Shown here piece by piece: positions 26,093 through 35,100 of a stretch of DNA of 64,000 nucleotides; position 1 is the first letter of the stretch; every line of letters begins with the position of its first letter. The stretch comes from M3007 sp964621185 (GTDB taxonomy: Bacteria; Bacteroidota; Bacteroidia; Chitinophagales; Saprospiraceae). The position numbers were made by a program, and so were the translations under genes. The notes beneath the pieces were generated by a model. It had not been told where the DNA came from and did not search any database. It saw nothing but the letters and a program-made list of their open reading frames with translations. Where the stretch lies: NCBI GenBank assembly GCA_964621185.1, contig CAZULM010000020.1, forward strand, positions 1-64,000, given 5' to 3'.

Positions 26093-27205
26093 TCATTTGG
26101 CTCCCAACTCGTACTCCTCCAACTTGTCCAAATGCTTGTTCACTGCCCTCAGGTAGCGCAGTCCTTTCCAGAACGGCCAGTATGAAACGCCACCGTGGTC
26201 GTGGTTCCATTTGCTCACTTCGTACAGCAGTTTCCAATGGCGCAGCAATTCGCGGTATGCCTGGAATAGCGTCATGCCACAGTGGTAGATATGGCTCGGC
26301 GAGGCGCCGGCGCCGTTGTACTCCAGGATGGCGAAGTTTTGTCCTTTTTTCAGGTCTTCGATGGAATGGCACTTGATGTCGTAGCGGCCCCAGAAAAACT
26401 GTCCGCTGTGGAGGTTGATCTTGTCGAAAAACGCCGTGAGCTCGGCATCGGCCTCGTGCGTGAGGTTGCGCAGGCGCGCGCCCCGGCTTCGGTTGATGGC
26501 GTAGGTGAGCACAAATCGCTCGCGGTCGGCAGGTATCCAGTCGAGCCGCTCTTCGTGCTTTTTGAACATAACGTCGGCGCGCTTGCTGGCCTGTGGGTGC
26601 CGCAGGATGAGTTCTCGAAGCGGCGTGAGGCCATCGCCCCAAACCTCCAACGATTCGCGGAGGATGATGCCCGTTATCTTTCCGGTCTGTTCTGCGGGGT
26701 GCCGCACGTAGAACACGCCCAGTTCCATAGGCTGATCTACCAAATCCTGGATGAGGTAATCGATGGGCAGGTAATTGTGGTATTCCAGCAGTTGCGCCTC
26801 GGTGTCAATTTTCCGGAACAGGAGGCCTTTGCGCCCGATGTCCGGCTTTACGACAAATGGGTATTGAAAGCCGGCTTCCTCCATGCGTTTTTTCAGCGCG
26901 TCGAAAGGCTCCCGTGCTTTGACCAAGATGGTGCGCGGGTAAATGTTTTTGGGCAGTTGTTTGTAGATATCCATTTTGGTTTCGCCCTCGTAGCCGCCAA
27001 AGGGGATGGTTGGGTTGGAGGGCGTAAAAAACCACCACGAGCGGGCGCGGATGACATACCATACCCAGAATGGCGAAAGTGGCGCGTACAATGCCCAAGC
27101 GGGCCAAAGTTCCCAATTGAGCAGCTTTTCAAAAAAACCAGGCTTTTTTGTAACGGGCGGCGGGGGGGCTGCAATGGTCTGGGCAGGAGCGTATTCCTCG
27201 TACAT
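26093..27205 (-). CDS. ATP-grasp-like protein of unknown substrate
   Basis: The product has 370 residues. The N-terminal Pro-rich segment is followed by a hydrophobic stretch (NWELWPAWALYAPLSPFWVWYVI), so it may be membrane associated. From about residue 110 it has ATP-grasp features: PFVVKPDIGRKGLLFRKI resembles the nucleotide-binding Lys-Gly loop, and GRYDIKCHSIEDLKKGQNFAILEYNGAGASPSHIY (positions in the last third) resembles the metal-binding Asp/Glu/Asn end. Related Bacteroidetes proteins are annotated as D-Ala-D-Ala-ligase-like. A TACTTTTG -7 box lies about 35 bp upstream. With the racemase and exporter downstream it may form a small pathway joining amino acids, but this is inference. 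Confidence 0.7.
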   Translation of the reverse strand: MYEEYAPAQTIAAPPPPVTKKPGFFEKLLNWELWPAWALYAPLSPFWVWYVIRARSWWFFTPSNPTIPFGGYEGETKMDIYKQLPKNIYPRTILVKAREPFDALKKRMEEAGFQYPFVVKPDIGRKGLLFRKIDTEAQLLEYHNYLPIDYLIQDLVDQPMELGVFYVRHPAEQTGKITGIILRESLEVWGDGLTPLRELILRHPQASKRADVMFKKHEERLDWIPADRERFVLTYAINRSRGARLRNLTHEADAELTAFFDKINLHSGQFFWGRYDIKCHSIEDLKKGQNFAILEYNGAGASPSHIYHCGMTLFQAYRELLRHWKLLYEVSKWNHDHGGVSYWPFWKGLRYLRAVNKHLDKLEEYELGAK

Positions 27206-27302
27206 GATTTGTTGTGTGAAAATTCGCGCAAAAGTAGGCCAACTGTTTTACAATAGCGAGAACACGGGCAGCAAACTCAACGCTCGGCATTGAAGTTGCA
27301 AA

Positions 27303-29201
27303 TTAAGCTGCTTTTTCTGCCAGTTCCAGCCAGCGCATTTCCTTGGCATCCAGCGTTTCCTGCAAGGCCCCAAGCTCCGTCGAAAGTTTTTGGGCCTCGT
27401 CGGGGCTGAGGTCGGCGGTGTTGAACCTGTCCATGATGGCGCGCTTGCGCTCTTCCGCGCTGGCCATTTCCTTTTCCAGTTTGCGCATCTCGTTGCGCTC
27501 GGTGTTGGTGAGGCTGTTGGCTATTGGCTGTTGGCCGTTGGCTGTTGGCCGTTGGCCGTTGGCTGGCTTGCCCGCCGTAGCTTCAGCGAAGGCGGGTGGT
27601 TGGCTCGTGCTTTCACTGCGCTTCAAGGCCCGGTACTCCGCATACGTACCGTTAAAATCCTTGATCTTCCCGTTTCCCTCGAAAACGAACAGGTGGCCCA
27701 CCAGCCTGTCCATGAAATAGCGGTCGTGGGTGACCACCACTAAGCAGCCGGGAAAATCTTCCAAAAAATCTTCCAGCACCTGGAGGGTCAGCACGTCGAG
27801 GTCGTTGGTCGGCTCGTCGAGGATGAGGAAGTTGGGGTTTTTCATCAGCACCATGAGCAGGTACAGGCGGCGGCGTTCGCCCCCGCTGAGTTGGCTGACA
27901 TACACCTGTTGTTGGGGGCGGCTGAACAGGAAGCGTTCCAGCATCTGAGCGGCAGAAATTTCCTTGCCTTTTTCCAGCGGTATGTAGTCGGCTATGTCGC
28001 GCACGGCGTCGATCACCCGCTTGTCTTCGCTCAGGTTTATGCCTTCCTGGCGGTAGTGGCCGAAGGTGACGGTTTCGCCAACGACTACTTTACCAGTGTC
28101 TGGTGGCAACACCTGGGTAATAATTTCCAGAAAAGTGGATTTGCCGGAGCCATTCTGGCCGACAATGCCGACGTGCTCCTTCCTTTTGAATTTGTAGGAA
28201 AAGTTTTCGATCAGCTTTTTGTCGCCGTAGGCTTTGCTGATGTTGTGCAGTTCAAGGATTTTGCCGCCTAACCAGGTTTCTTTGATGGCCAGCGTGAGGT
28301 CCTCTGGTTTCTTTTTCAGCACGTCGTTGGCTTCTTTCCGGTTGAAATAGGCGTCCACGCGGGCTTTGGCCTTGGTGGTGCGCGCCTGGGGCGACCGGCG
28401 CACCCAGTCCAGTTCGCGCTTGAGGAGCTTGTTCTGGCGCTCGTAGGTAGTGGCCTCGTTTTCTTCGCGGAGGGCTTTTTTCTCCAAATAGTCAGCATAA
28501 GAGCCTGAGTATCGCCGCAGCTCGCCGCCTTCCAGTTCGATGATGCTGTCGCACACGTTTTCGAGGAAATAGCGGTCGTGCGTCACCATGAACAGCGTGA
28601 TGCCGGGCGATTGCAGGAACTCCTCCAACCATTCGATCATTTCCACGTCGAGGTGGTTGGTCGGCTCGTCGAGGATGAGGAAATCGGGTTCTTCGAGCAG
28701 GATTTTCACCAGCGCCAGGCGTTTTTGTTGTCCACCGGAGAGGCTGCTGACTTGCTGCTCAAAATCCACCATACGGAAGCGGAAGAGGGTTTCCTTCACC
28801 TTGGCCTCGAACGACCAGGCGTTCTGGAGGTCCATGTCGGCGATGGCATCCTGGAGTTCCTGCACCTTTTCGGGGTGTGCCAGGGCGCGCTCGTAGCGCT
28901 GTACCACGCGCACGAGCGGGTTGGCGGGGTCGAGCACGGCGGAAAGCACGTCGAGGCCGGGGGCGAAATGGGGTTCCTGGTCGAGCCAGCCGATGCGGAT
29001 GTCTTTGCGCAGCACGATTTTTGCGCGCTCGCCTTCGGAGCCTTCCATGCCGGCGATCACGCGCATGAGCGTTGTTTTGCCGGTCCCGTTTTTAGCGATC
29101 AGGCCGATCTTCTGCCCCTTGTCGATGTGGAGGCTTATGTTCTGGAACAGCACCTTTTCGCCATAGCTCTTGGTGATGTTGTCGAGGGTGAGGAAGTTCA
29201 C
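27303..29201 (-). CDS. ABC-F family ATPase (Uup-like)
   Basis: The product has 632 residues. Two ABC cassettes on one chain without TM segments: Walker A GLIAKNGTGKTT and GIVGQNGSGKST, signatures SSLSGGQQKR and SQLSGGERRR, Walker B FLILDEPTNHLD and FLILDEPTNDLD, the ABC-F linker (ERQNKLLKRELDWVRRSPQA) and a C-terminal coiled coil (ERNEMRKLEKEMASAEERK). The last is typical of Uup, which acts on ribosomes or DNA structures. Translation starts at GTG 29201. A segment of about 30 residues before the coiled coil (PAFAEATAGKPANG and following) is translated repeat DNA. The leader holds two small TTCA-loop hairpins. Confidence 0.93.
   Translation of the reverse strand: MNFLTLDNITKSYGEKVLFQNISLHIDKGQKIGLIAKNGTGKTTLMRVIAGMEGSEGERAKIVLRKDIRIGWLDQEPHFAPGLDVLSAVLDPANPLVRVVQRYERALAHPEKVQELQDAIADMDLQNAWSFEAKVKETLFRFRMVDFEQQVSSLSGGQQKRLALVKILLEEPDFLILDEPTNHLDVEMIEWLEEFLQSPGITLFMVTHDRYFLENVCDSIIELEGGELRRYSGSYADYLEKKALREENEATTYERQNKLLKRELDWVRRSPQARTTKAKARVDAYFNRKEANDVLKKKPEDLTLAIKETWLGGKILELHNISKAYGDKKLIENFSYKFKRKEHVGIVGQNGSGKSTFLEIITQVLPPDTGKVVVGETVTFGHYRQEGINLSEDKRVIDAVRDIADYIPLEKGKEISAAQMLERFLFSRPQQQVYVSQLSGGERRRLYLLMVLMKNPNFLILDEPTNDLDVLTLQVLEDFLEDFPGCLVVVTHDRYFMDRLVGHLFVFEGNGKIKDFNGTYAEYRALKRSESTSQPPAFAEATAGKPANGQRPTANGQQPIANSLTNTERNEMRKLEKEMASAEERKRAIMDRFNTADLSPDEAQKLSTELGALQETLDAKEMRWLELAEKAA
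27514..27596. repeat. Repeat DNA inserted in frame in the ABC-F gene
   Basis: Within the coding region lie a degenerate 7-bp tandem (TTGGCTG/TTGGCCG units, about 27514-27564) and the hairpin CCCGCC-N14-GGCGGG (27571-27596). The encoded peptide PAFAEATAG recurs in many unrelated Bacteroidetes proteins, as far as I recall, and marks an intergenic palindromic repeat. A decayed relative is in the intergenic DNA near 47175 (CCCGCCATAGCATTTGCGAA). The reading frame is preserved, and the insert sits in the flexible linker between cassette 2 and the coiled coil. Confidence 0.75.
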
Positions 29202-29233
29202 GGGAGCTTTGTTGTTTGTTGTTGGTTGGTAGC

Positions 29234-29270
29234 ACCGCCTTCAGGCGGTCCGGAAGCGGCCCTTCAGGGC
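29234..29270. promoter_or_regulatory. Two small hairpins in the ABC-F leader
   Basis: ACCGCC-TTCA-GGCGGT (29234-29249) and GCCC-TTCA-GGGC (29259-29270) lie 30-70 bp upstream of the GTG start. They may be leader structures or debris of CCTTCAGGG-type repeats. No Rho-independent terminator or uORF is evident, so antibiotic-type attenuation is not supported. Confidence 0.35.
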
Positions 29271-29359
29271 GCTGAAAATTCCTCGCCCTGTTGTTGGGAG
29301 GCGCAAATGTACACAAATTGAAGGGAACCGAACCTGCCCGCTCATATCAAAAACCCGCC

Positions 29360-29829
29360 CTAAGCCCTGCCATCAAAAGCGACCAGCAGGTTTTTCACCA
29401 CGACGTGGCAATCGGTGATCTCAAGGTTTTTGGCCAGGTTTTGAAGGCTTTTCAAGTCGGAGGCCGTGGCCGTTTCTTTTACTTCAAAAGCGGTCGCTTT
29501 GTTCAGGATAAAATCGATTTCGCGGCCGGTCTTCATTTGGTAGTAGGCGATTTCACCGAAATGCAGGAGCTGGTTGAACACCGCATTTTCAAACTTGGCG
29601 CCGCTGCTCAAGTCCGCCACTGCGGCGGCGATGCCGTGATGAATTTTATGTCGTAATGGTCGTACAGGTACTTGACCACGCTCGGCAGGTTGGGCGCCAA
29701 CTGGATTTCATCCAAAGCCAGCAATACCTTCTCGTTGAACCGAAGCCCGCGCTGTGTGAGCGCCAGCAAAATGGTCTCGTAATTGCTTTCGGAAAAAAGC
29801 TCCCGATTGTCTGGTAGGATCCCATGCAC
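29360..29829 (-). pseudogene. Remnant of an AAA_14/DUF4143 ATPase gene
   Basis: Two out-of-phase pieces are visible. Upstream (29829 to 29608) ILPDNRELFSESNYETIL and VLLALDEIQLAPNLPSVVKYLYDHYDIKFI correspond to the Walker B region of AAA_14 ATPases. Then (29620 to 29360) SSGAKFENAVFNQLLHFGEI, YYQMKTGREIDFIL and AFEVKETAT correspond to the PD-(D/E)xK-like C-terminal DUF4143 domain. The Walker A region and some 200 central residues are missing, and the frames do not join. Clearly a decayed gene; its 5' neighbourhood is now the region upstream of the EAD/MoxR cassette. Confidence 0.85.
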
Positions 29830-30044
29830 GTGAAAAGGGGGAAGTGCGCCGCAATGCTGTTGGCTTATTTACAGGCTGCGTGCTATGCGTGGGCGGGTGT
29901 AAACCAGATCGACAGGCAAGAGCACGGCAACGAGCAACTGGATAGTTAACCCTATAATTATGTGTTTTCCATTCTTTTGAAATAACTTTGGCCGATCAAG
30001 GGAGCTGTAATACAAAAAGCTGGTTCCGTTGGCCTCCGCCCAAT

Positions 30045-31166
30045 ATGTTGCTCGAAAACCTTAAATGCGAACTCCAAAACCTTGTCGCCGATGCCGAGCA
30101 CGACAGGGCTTTCCAGCGTTTAAGGGAAATCGTGAGCCCAAAGGACAACAACCGCCTGTACAGCGACATCATCGCCGTGCAGTCCCGCTACAGCGAAGCC
30201 AAACGGGCAGGCAACCTCAACCTGATCGATTTTAAAGAGATCAACCAGAATTTCAGCCACGTGGCCCAGGCCCAGCTTTGGCTGACCGAGCGCATCTCCC
30301 TCGACGACCTGAGCGACCTGTACCGGACAGAATCGGCCTCGCACCGAGCGATCCCTACCATACATTCCCTCACCTGCGACCGCTCCCGGCAAAAAAGCGC
30401 CTTCGACGAGCACCACCTCTTCGAGCCGGGCCCTGCCGAAAAGTTCCAATTCTTTTATCTGTACGGCGATGTGCGCCAGGGCCACGAAAGCCTTTTCAAA
30501 CGCTTCGCGCACGACCTCAAGGGCTTGATCAACAGCCGGTGGCGGCAAGGGGCCGCCATCCCCGCACGGGAGCCTGTCTTTCGCGTTTGCAAGCCGGAAT
30601 TCAGCGAAAGCCCAAGGCTTTTCGAGATGTACGTGCTTCGCGACCTATTTGCCTGCTTTTTTGAACCGCTGAACGACCGGCAGATCAACACCGGAAGCCG
30701 GCTCATCGAATTGCTGGAAAGCCCGGACATCAAAACAATGGGCCCCGACGGGCAGGTTTTTGTGCTGTTTATGATAGACGACTTCAACTGGCGCAAAGAA
30801 GTGACGCCACTGGTCGTCAAGCGGCTTTTCGAAGGCTTCTACCAATGCCAATTGCCGCCCGAAGCGCCCCGCTTCTTTTTCTTCTTCGGGCTGAAATACA
30901 GCAAAACCAATACCGCCGTCAAAGACGAGGTGCGCGATGCCATCGATGCCGCTGTCCATGGAAAACCGCTGGTCGAACTGGAGCCGCTCACGATTATCGA
31001 GATCGGGGAATGGCTCAGCCGCTACCCGGAACTTTGCGGAAGGAGGGAAGCCCTGGAAATGGCCACATACCTGTTCGGCGACCAAAACAAAAGCTTCGAC
31101 ATGGCAGATGTGGAGCCCAAACTGCTGGAAACCATAGAAAAATACAACAAACGATTATTGATCTGA
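30045..31166 (+). CDS. EAD11-like + inactive-STAND-like protein, first gene of cassette
   Basis: The product has 373 residues. Residues 1-90 (LLENLKCELQNLVADAEHDR, RLYSDIIAVQSRYSEAKRAG, then LWLTERIS) match the helical effector-associated domain 11 pattern: short helix pair, SRYxExKRxG, then a third helix. Residues of about 120-330 look like an NTPase core without a working P-loop: FYLYGDVRQGHESLFKRF replaces GxxGxGKS, and VFVLFMIDDFNW and RFFFFFGLKY occupy strand positions. This resembles the iSTAND domains of predicted conflict systems. EADs recruit effectors carrying a matching EAD. A perfect -7 box TAACTTTG (29983-29990) supports ATG 30045. The MoxR gene begins 32 bp after the stop. Domain calls are by eye, without a profile search. 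Confidence 0.72.
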   Translation: MLLENLKCELQNLVADAEHDRAFQRLREIVSPKDNNRLYSDIIAVQSRYSEAKRAGNLNLIDFKEINQNFSHVAQAQLWLTERISLDDLSDLYRTESASHRAIPTIHSLTCDRSRQKSAFDEHHLFEPGPAEKFQFFYLYGDVRQGHESLFKRFAHDLKGLINSRWRQGAAIPAREPVFRVCKPEFSESPRLFEMYVLRDLFACFFEPLNDRQINTGSRLIELLESPDIKTMGPDGQVFVLFMIDDFNWRKEVTPLVVKRLFEGFYQCQLPPEAPRFFFFFGLKYSKTNTAVKDEVRDAIDAAVHGKPLVELEPLTIIEIGEWLSRYPELCGRREALEMATYLFGDQNKSFDMADVEPKLLETIEKYNKRLLI

Positions 31167-31198
31167 GCGCAAGACCTGCGCTCCAAGACCTTTTCGAT

Positions 31199-32134
31199 AT
31201 GGCCGACAAAAATTTCAACACCAAAGATTACATCATCAGCGATGCCCTGCGCTTCGCGCTCGACGGCGCCATCGCCCTGGGGCAGCCACTGCTGCTCACC
31301 GGTGAGCCGGGCACCGGAAAGACCAGCCTCGCTGCCTGGGCGGTGCAATACCTCAACCAGCGCTACGAAAACACTTTCCACGACAAACCGCTCACCTTCC
31401 ACACCAAAACGACCTCTGCAGCCCGCGACCTGTTCTATACCTACGACGCGCTGTCCCATTTCCAGTCGGCCAACGTGCGGCAAGACAACAAAACAACAGC
31501 CGATTTTATCGAACTGCAAGCCCTCGGCTTGGCCATCGCCATGAGCAACCCAAAACCGGAATATGCCGCAAAATTCCAGGCCGACCTGCAAAAGAACACC
31601 CGCAAAAACAGCGTCGTGCTCATCGATGAGGTGGACAAAGCGCCCCGCGATTTCACCAACGACATCCTCGACGAGATCGACAACCAGCGCTTCCGCATCC
31701 GGGAGCAGGACAATTACCCGCTGGAAAAAGGCAAAGACGCCCGCATCGTGGTCATCCTCACCAGCAATTCCGAAAAAAACCTGCCCGACGCCTTTCTCCG
31801 CCGCTGTGCCTTCTTCCACATCGAATTCCCGAAAAAAGACGACCCCCTGCTGCGCCAGATCGTGCAGATGCACTTGGGCAAAATAACGCCGGAAACCAAA
31901 GAGGCTTACGAAGCCCTCTTTCAATACTTCTACGAGGTGCGCGACAAAGCCGTGCGCAAAAAACCCGCTACGGCCGAGCTCATAGGCTGGCTGCGCCTGC
32001 TAAACCTCGAAAACTTCTTCGACCAAAAAACCGACAGCGACCGGAAAAAGGAACTGATCCTGCACAACTTGTCCTTCCTGGTAAAAACCCAGGAAGACCT
32101 TGAAGCCGTCAAAAAGATATCCATATCCCTGTGA
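31199..32134 (+). CDS. MoxR-type AAA+ ATPase
   Basis: The product has 311 residues. Walker A GEPGTGKTS, Walker B SVVLIDEVDKAP, sensor 1 IVVILTSNSEKN and arginine-finger region DAFLRRCAFFHI are all present. The long insertion between Walker A and B (FHTKTTSAARDLFYTYDALS) is typical of MoxR/RavA-like helix-2 insert proteins. MoxR ATPases act as chaperones together with a vWA-domain partner, and the next gene encodes such a partner. The start is the first ATG after the EAD gene. The stop codon overlaps the next GTG start in GTGA (32131-32134), indicating translational coupling and a fixed stoichiometry. Confidence 0.92.
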   Translation: MADKNFNTKDYIISDALRFALDGAIALGQPLLLTGEPGTGKTSLAAWAVQYLNQRYENTFHDKPLTFHTKTTSAARDLFYTYDALSHFQSANVRQDNKTTADFIELQALGLAIAMSNPKPEYAAKFQADLQKNTRKNSVVLIDEVDKAPRDFTNDILDEIDNQRFRIREQDNYPLEKGKDARIVVILTSNSEKNLPDAFLRRCAFFHIEFPKKDDPLLRQIVQMHLGKITPETKEAYEALFQYFYEVRDKAVRKKPATAELIGWLRLLNLENFFDQKTDSDRKKELILHNLSFLVKTQEDLEAVKKISISL

Positions 32135-35100
32135 CCCAACCCGAACCCATCCCGCTCCCCCTGGAGTTGCTGCTCGAACGCCTCAAAGGCGCCGGCATCT
32201 CCCTCGACCCGGCCCGGCAGCTGCGGCTGCTGCGGGTATTGGAGCGGGAAAGCGGCAGCTTGATGGGCGACCCGGATGCCTTCAGCAAGCTCAAATTCCT
32301 GCTCGCACCCCTGATCGCGCGCACGGGCAAGGAGCAGGAACAGGTGTACGGCATTTTCGAAAAATTAGAACAAGAATGGAAAGAGAAAGCTGAAAAATGG
32401 CTGAAAGCATGGGAAGAACACCTGGTGGACAACCCACTCCCACCTCCAGTTAGCGCAAAAAAAGCCAAGAAACCCGGGATTAATTGGCTCCCATGGATAA
32501 TTGCAATCGTCCTGCTCGGCGCCGTGGCCTGGCTGATCTGGGAATTTTCAAGGCCTCTACCGCCAAAAGTCTCCATACCGATCCGGGCAGAGGATGTTTA
32601 CCGGGAAAACAAAGCCCTTGGCCTCACAGCGGTCGCACAGAAAAACAAGCGCCAAATCGACCGCGGGCACTGGGAAGTCCGCCATGCCCAAACCGATTCC
32701 ATTGAATACCGCGACTCTTCCCAAACCCTGAGCTGGCGCGCGGCCAAGCACGGGGAGAACAAAAACATCCTTTTCATTGGTACAAACCGCGCCGGTTCGG
32801 ATACGGCCAGGGTCACTGTGCACATCCATTGTGCCGACCCGCCGCCGCTTGATGCAACACTTCCGAAATCGCCAATCGTACAAGGGCAAAAGCAGGTTTT
32901 TGAAACCAGGCTGCCCAAAGGAGCCAATGCCGAATGGATTTTCAGCGACAAGGGCGATACGCTCAGGGCAGCACGTGTGGAACGAACGTTTGAGGCAACA
33001 GGCCTGGTAAGCGTCAAGCTCAACGTATGGCGCGACAGTTGTAAAAACGATTGTTTCGACTCTCTCCTCGTCCGTTTGATGGTGGGTTCCGACCGGCCTT
33101 ATTTCTCCTGGTTCCCACTCGAGCAGGACGAACCAAAGATTGTCCTTGGATTAAGATCATGGAACTTTTTACTTGCACTCTTTCCCTTCCTGGCCGCCTT
33201 TTTGTATTTATGGTTCTGGAATAAAGAACAGAATACACCTGCCCCGGTAAAAAGTATCAAGGATATCGAGGAAGAAAATCCCATATTCGAATCGGCGCCC
33301 TATTTCATCCCTTACCTGCCCCAGGAAGGCAAAATAACCGTGCCACGCGATTTCTTCCGCATCGCCGAAGTGTTGCGACGGCGCGAAGACGGCGGCCGGC
33401 GGAATTTTGACGCGCCCGCCACAGTACAGGCCACCGTCAGCGCGGGCGGTTTCCCCAACTGGCGCGAAAGCGCCCTTTCGCGGCCCACCGAATACCTGTT
33501 CCTGGTAACACGCCCCGGCGAGCGCAACCAGCAAGGCCGGCTTTTTGAGCGCATCGCCGCCTTCCTGAAAAGGCGCGACGTACCGCTGGAAGCGTTCTTC
33601 CACGACGGGCGCTTCGAGCGGTTTTGGAACAAGGACAACGCCGAAGGACTGCCCTTGGCCGAACTGTACCGCTTGTACCCACAGCACCGGCTCGTGCTGC
33701 TCGGCGACGCGCATGGGTTGGTGGACAACCATGCCACAGCGATGCCGTGCTTGCGCACGCCGTTGCTGGCAGATTTGCTCCACTGGAAACGCCGTCTCCT
33801 GCTCACGCCCGAGCCTGTTGCGGGCTGGCAGTTCCAGGAAGCCCTGCTGCACCGACATTTCCTCTTATTTCCCGCCGATACCGACGGCATCCTGGAAGGT
33901 TTCGACCTGCTCGACCGCACCGAAGAGCACGACCCGGGCAGCTTCGATCGCTGGCAAGCCCAGCTCTTGCAATTGCACCCGGAACCCAGCCACCGGTACC
34001 GAAAATGGGAAACAGTGCAGGATCATTTCCATTATTTGGCAGCAACAGAAGCCAGCCAAAGGTCGGCTGGCCAGCCTGGGCAAAGATCGACGAAAGACTG
34101 GCTATGCGCCCTGGCCGTCAGCCCACAGCCCGATTGGGCGCTCACCATTGGGCTGGGCAGGGCCATCGGTGTGGAAGTGACCCATGACCGGCTGCTGGCC
34201 CTCACCCGCATCCCCTGGCTCAGCGCCAACCAGCCCGACACCGGCTTGCGCATCCAGTTGCTCAGCTACCTCAGCCCGGAAGATGAGGTAAAAGCCCGCG
34301 AAGCGTTTTTGGAAGAGCTGGAAGCCGTGCGCGAGCAAACAAAAGACGGGTTCGCCGAAACAGAACGCCGCGCCAACCTGGCCGTGCAGCGCTTCGCCCT
34401 CGACCCCTTCGAGCCGGCGCACCGCGCACTTATCGGTGATTTGAAGCAATTGGGGTTGTTGTCGGGCAGCCAGCTGGCAGAGCTTCAGTTTATTTTTGAG
34501 GCCAAAATCAAACCACACGTCCCGGAAAACGACCTGGATGTGTGGATTAAAAAACCGCCGCAAAAGCCGGCGTTTACTGCCAACCTGTTCATGGCCATCT
34601 ATTGGGCCGTATTCGCAGAGGTTTTGCTTTTTTTGTGCATTGGCCTCAATGAGAAAAATTGGGCTAAACCCGTTGCAACGCCGCAAAAAAGCAGTGTTGT
34701 CTGGTTTGAAAGCCCGCTCGACGACGAAGCCCTCCGCCTCAACAACCAGGCCGTGGCGTTGTGGGCACAAATAGACAGCATCAATCATTTGGATCTCGCC
34801 ACCACGCCTATTGATGACAGTAAAAAAACACCCATATATAGCAAATTATGGGCCTCCGAAGCCGATTCATTGCTTAAAAAAGCCATCCAGCTGCGCCAGA
34901 ACAACTATCCCCTGGCCGAGGCCAACCTAAATGCCTCCCGCTTCAACCGGGCTGCTATGCAGTTCAACTGGTACCTGGATGGCATGCAGGGCGCCGAAAC
35001 CCTGACAGGTATCCGGGAGGAATTTTTTGATGCTCCAATAGCAAAAGATTCCACCGCCCTGAAAGCGGACCCCATAGCCCTTGCCGCCACCCACGGAAGC

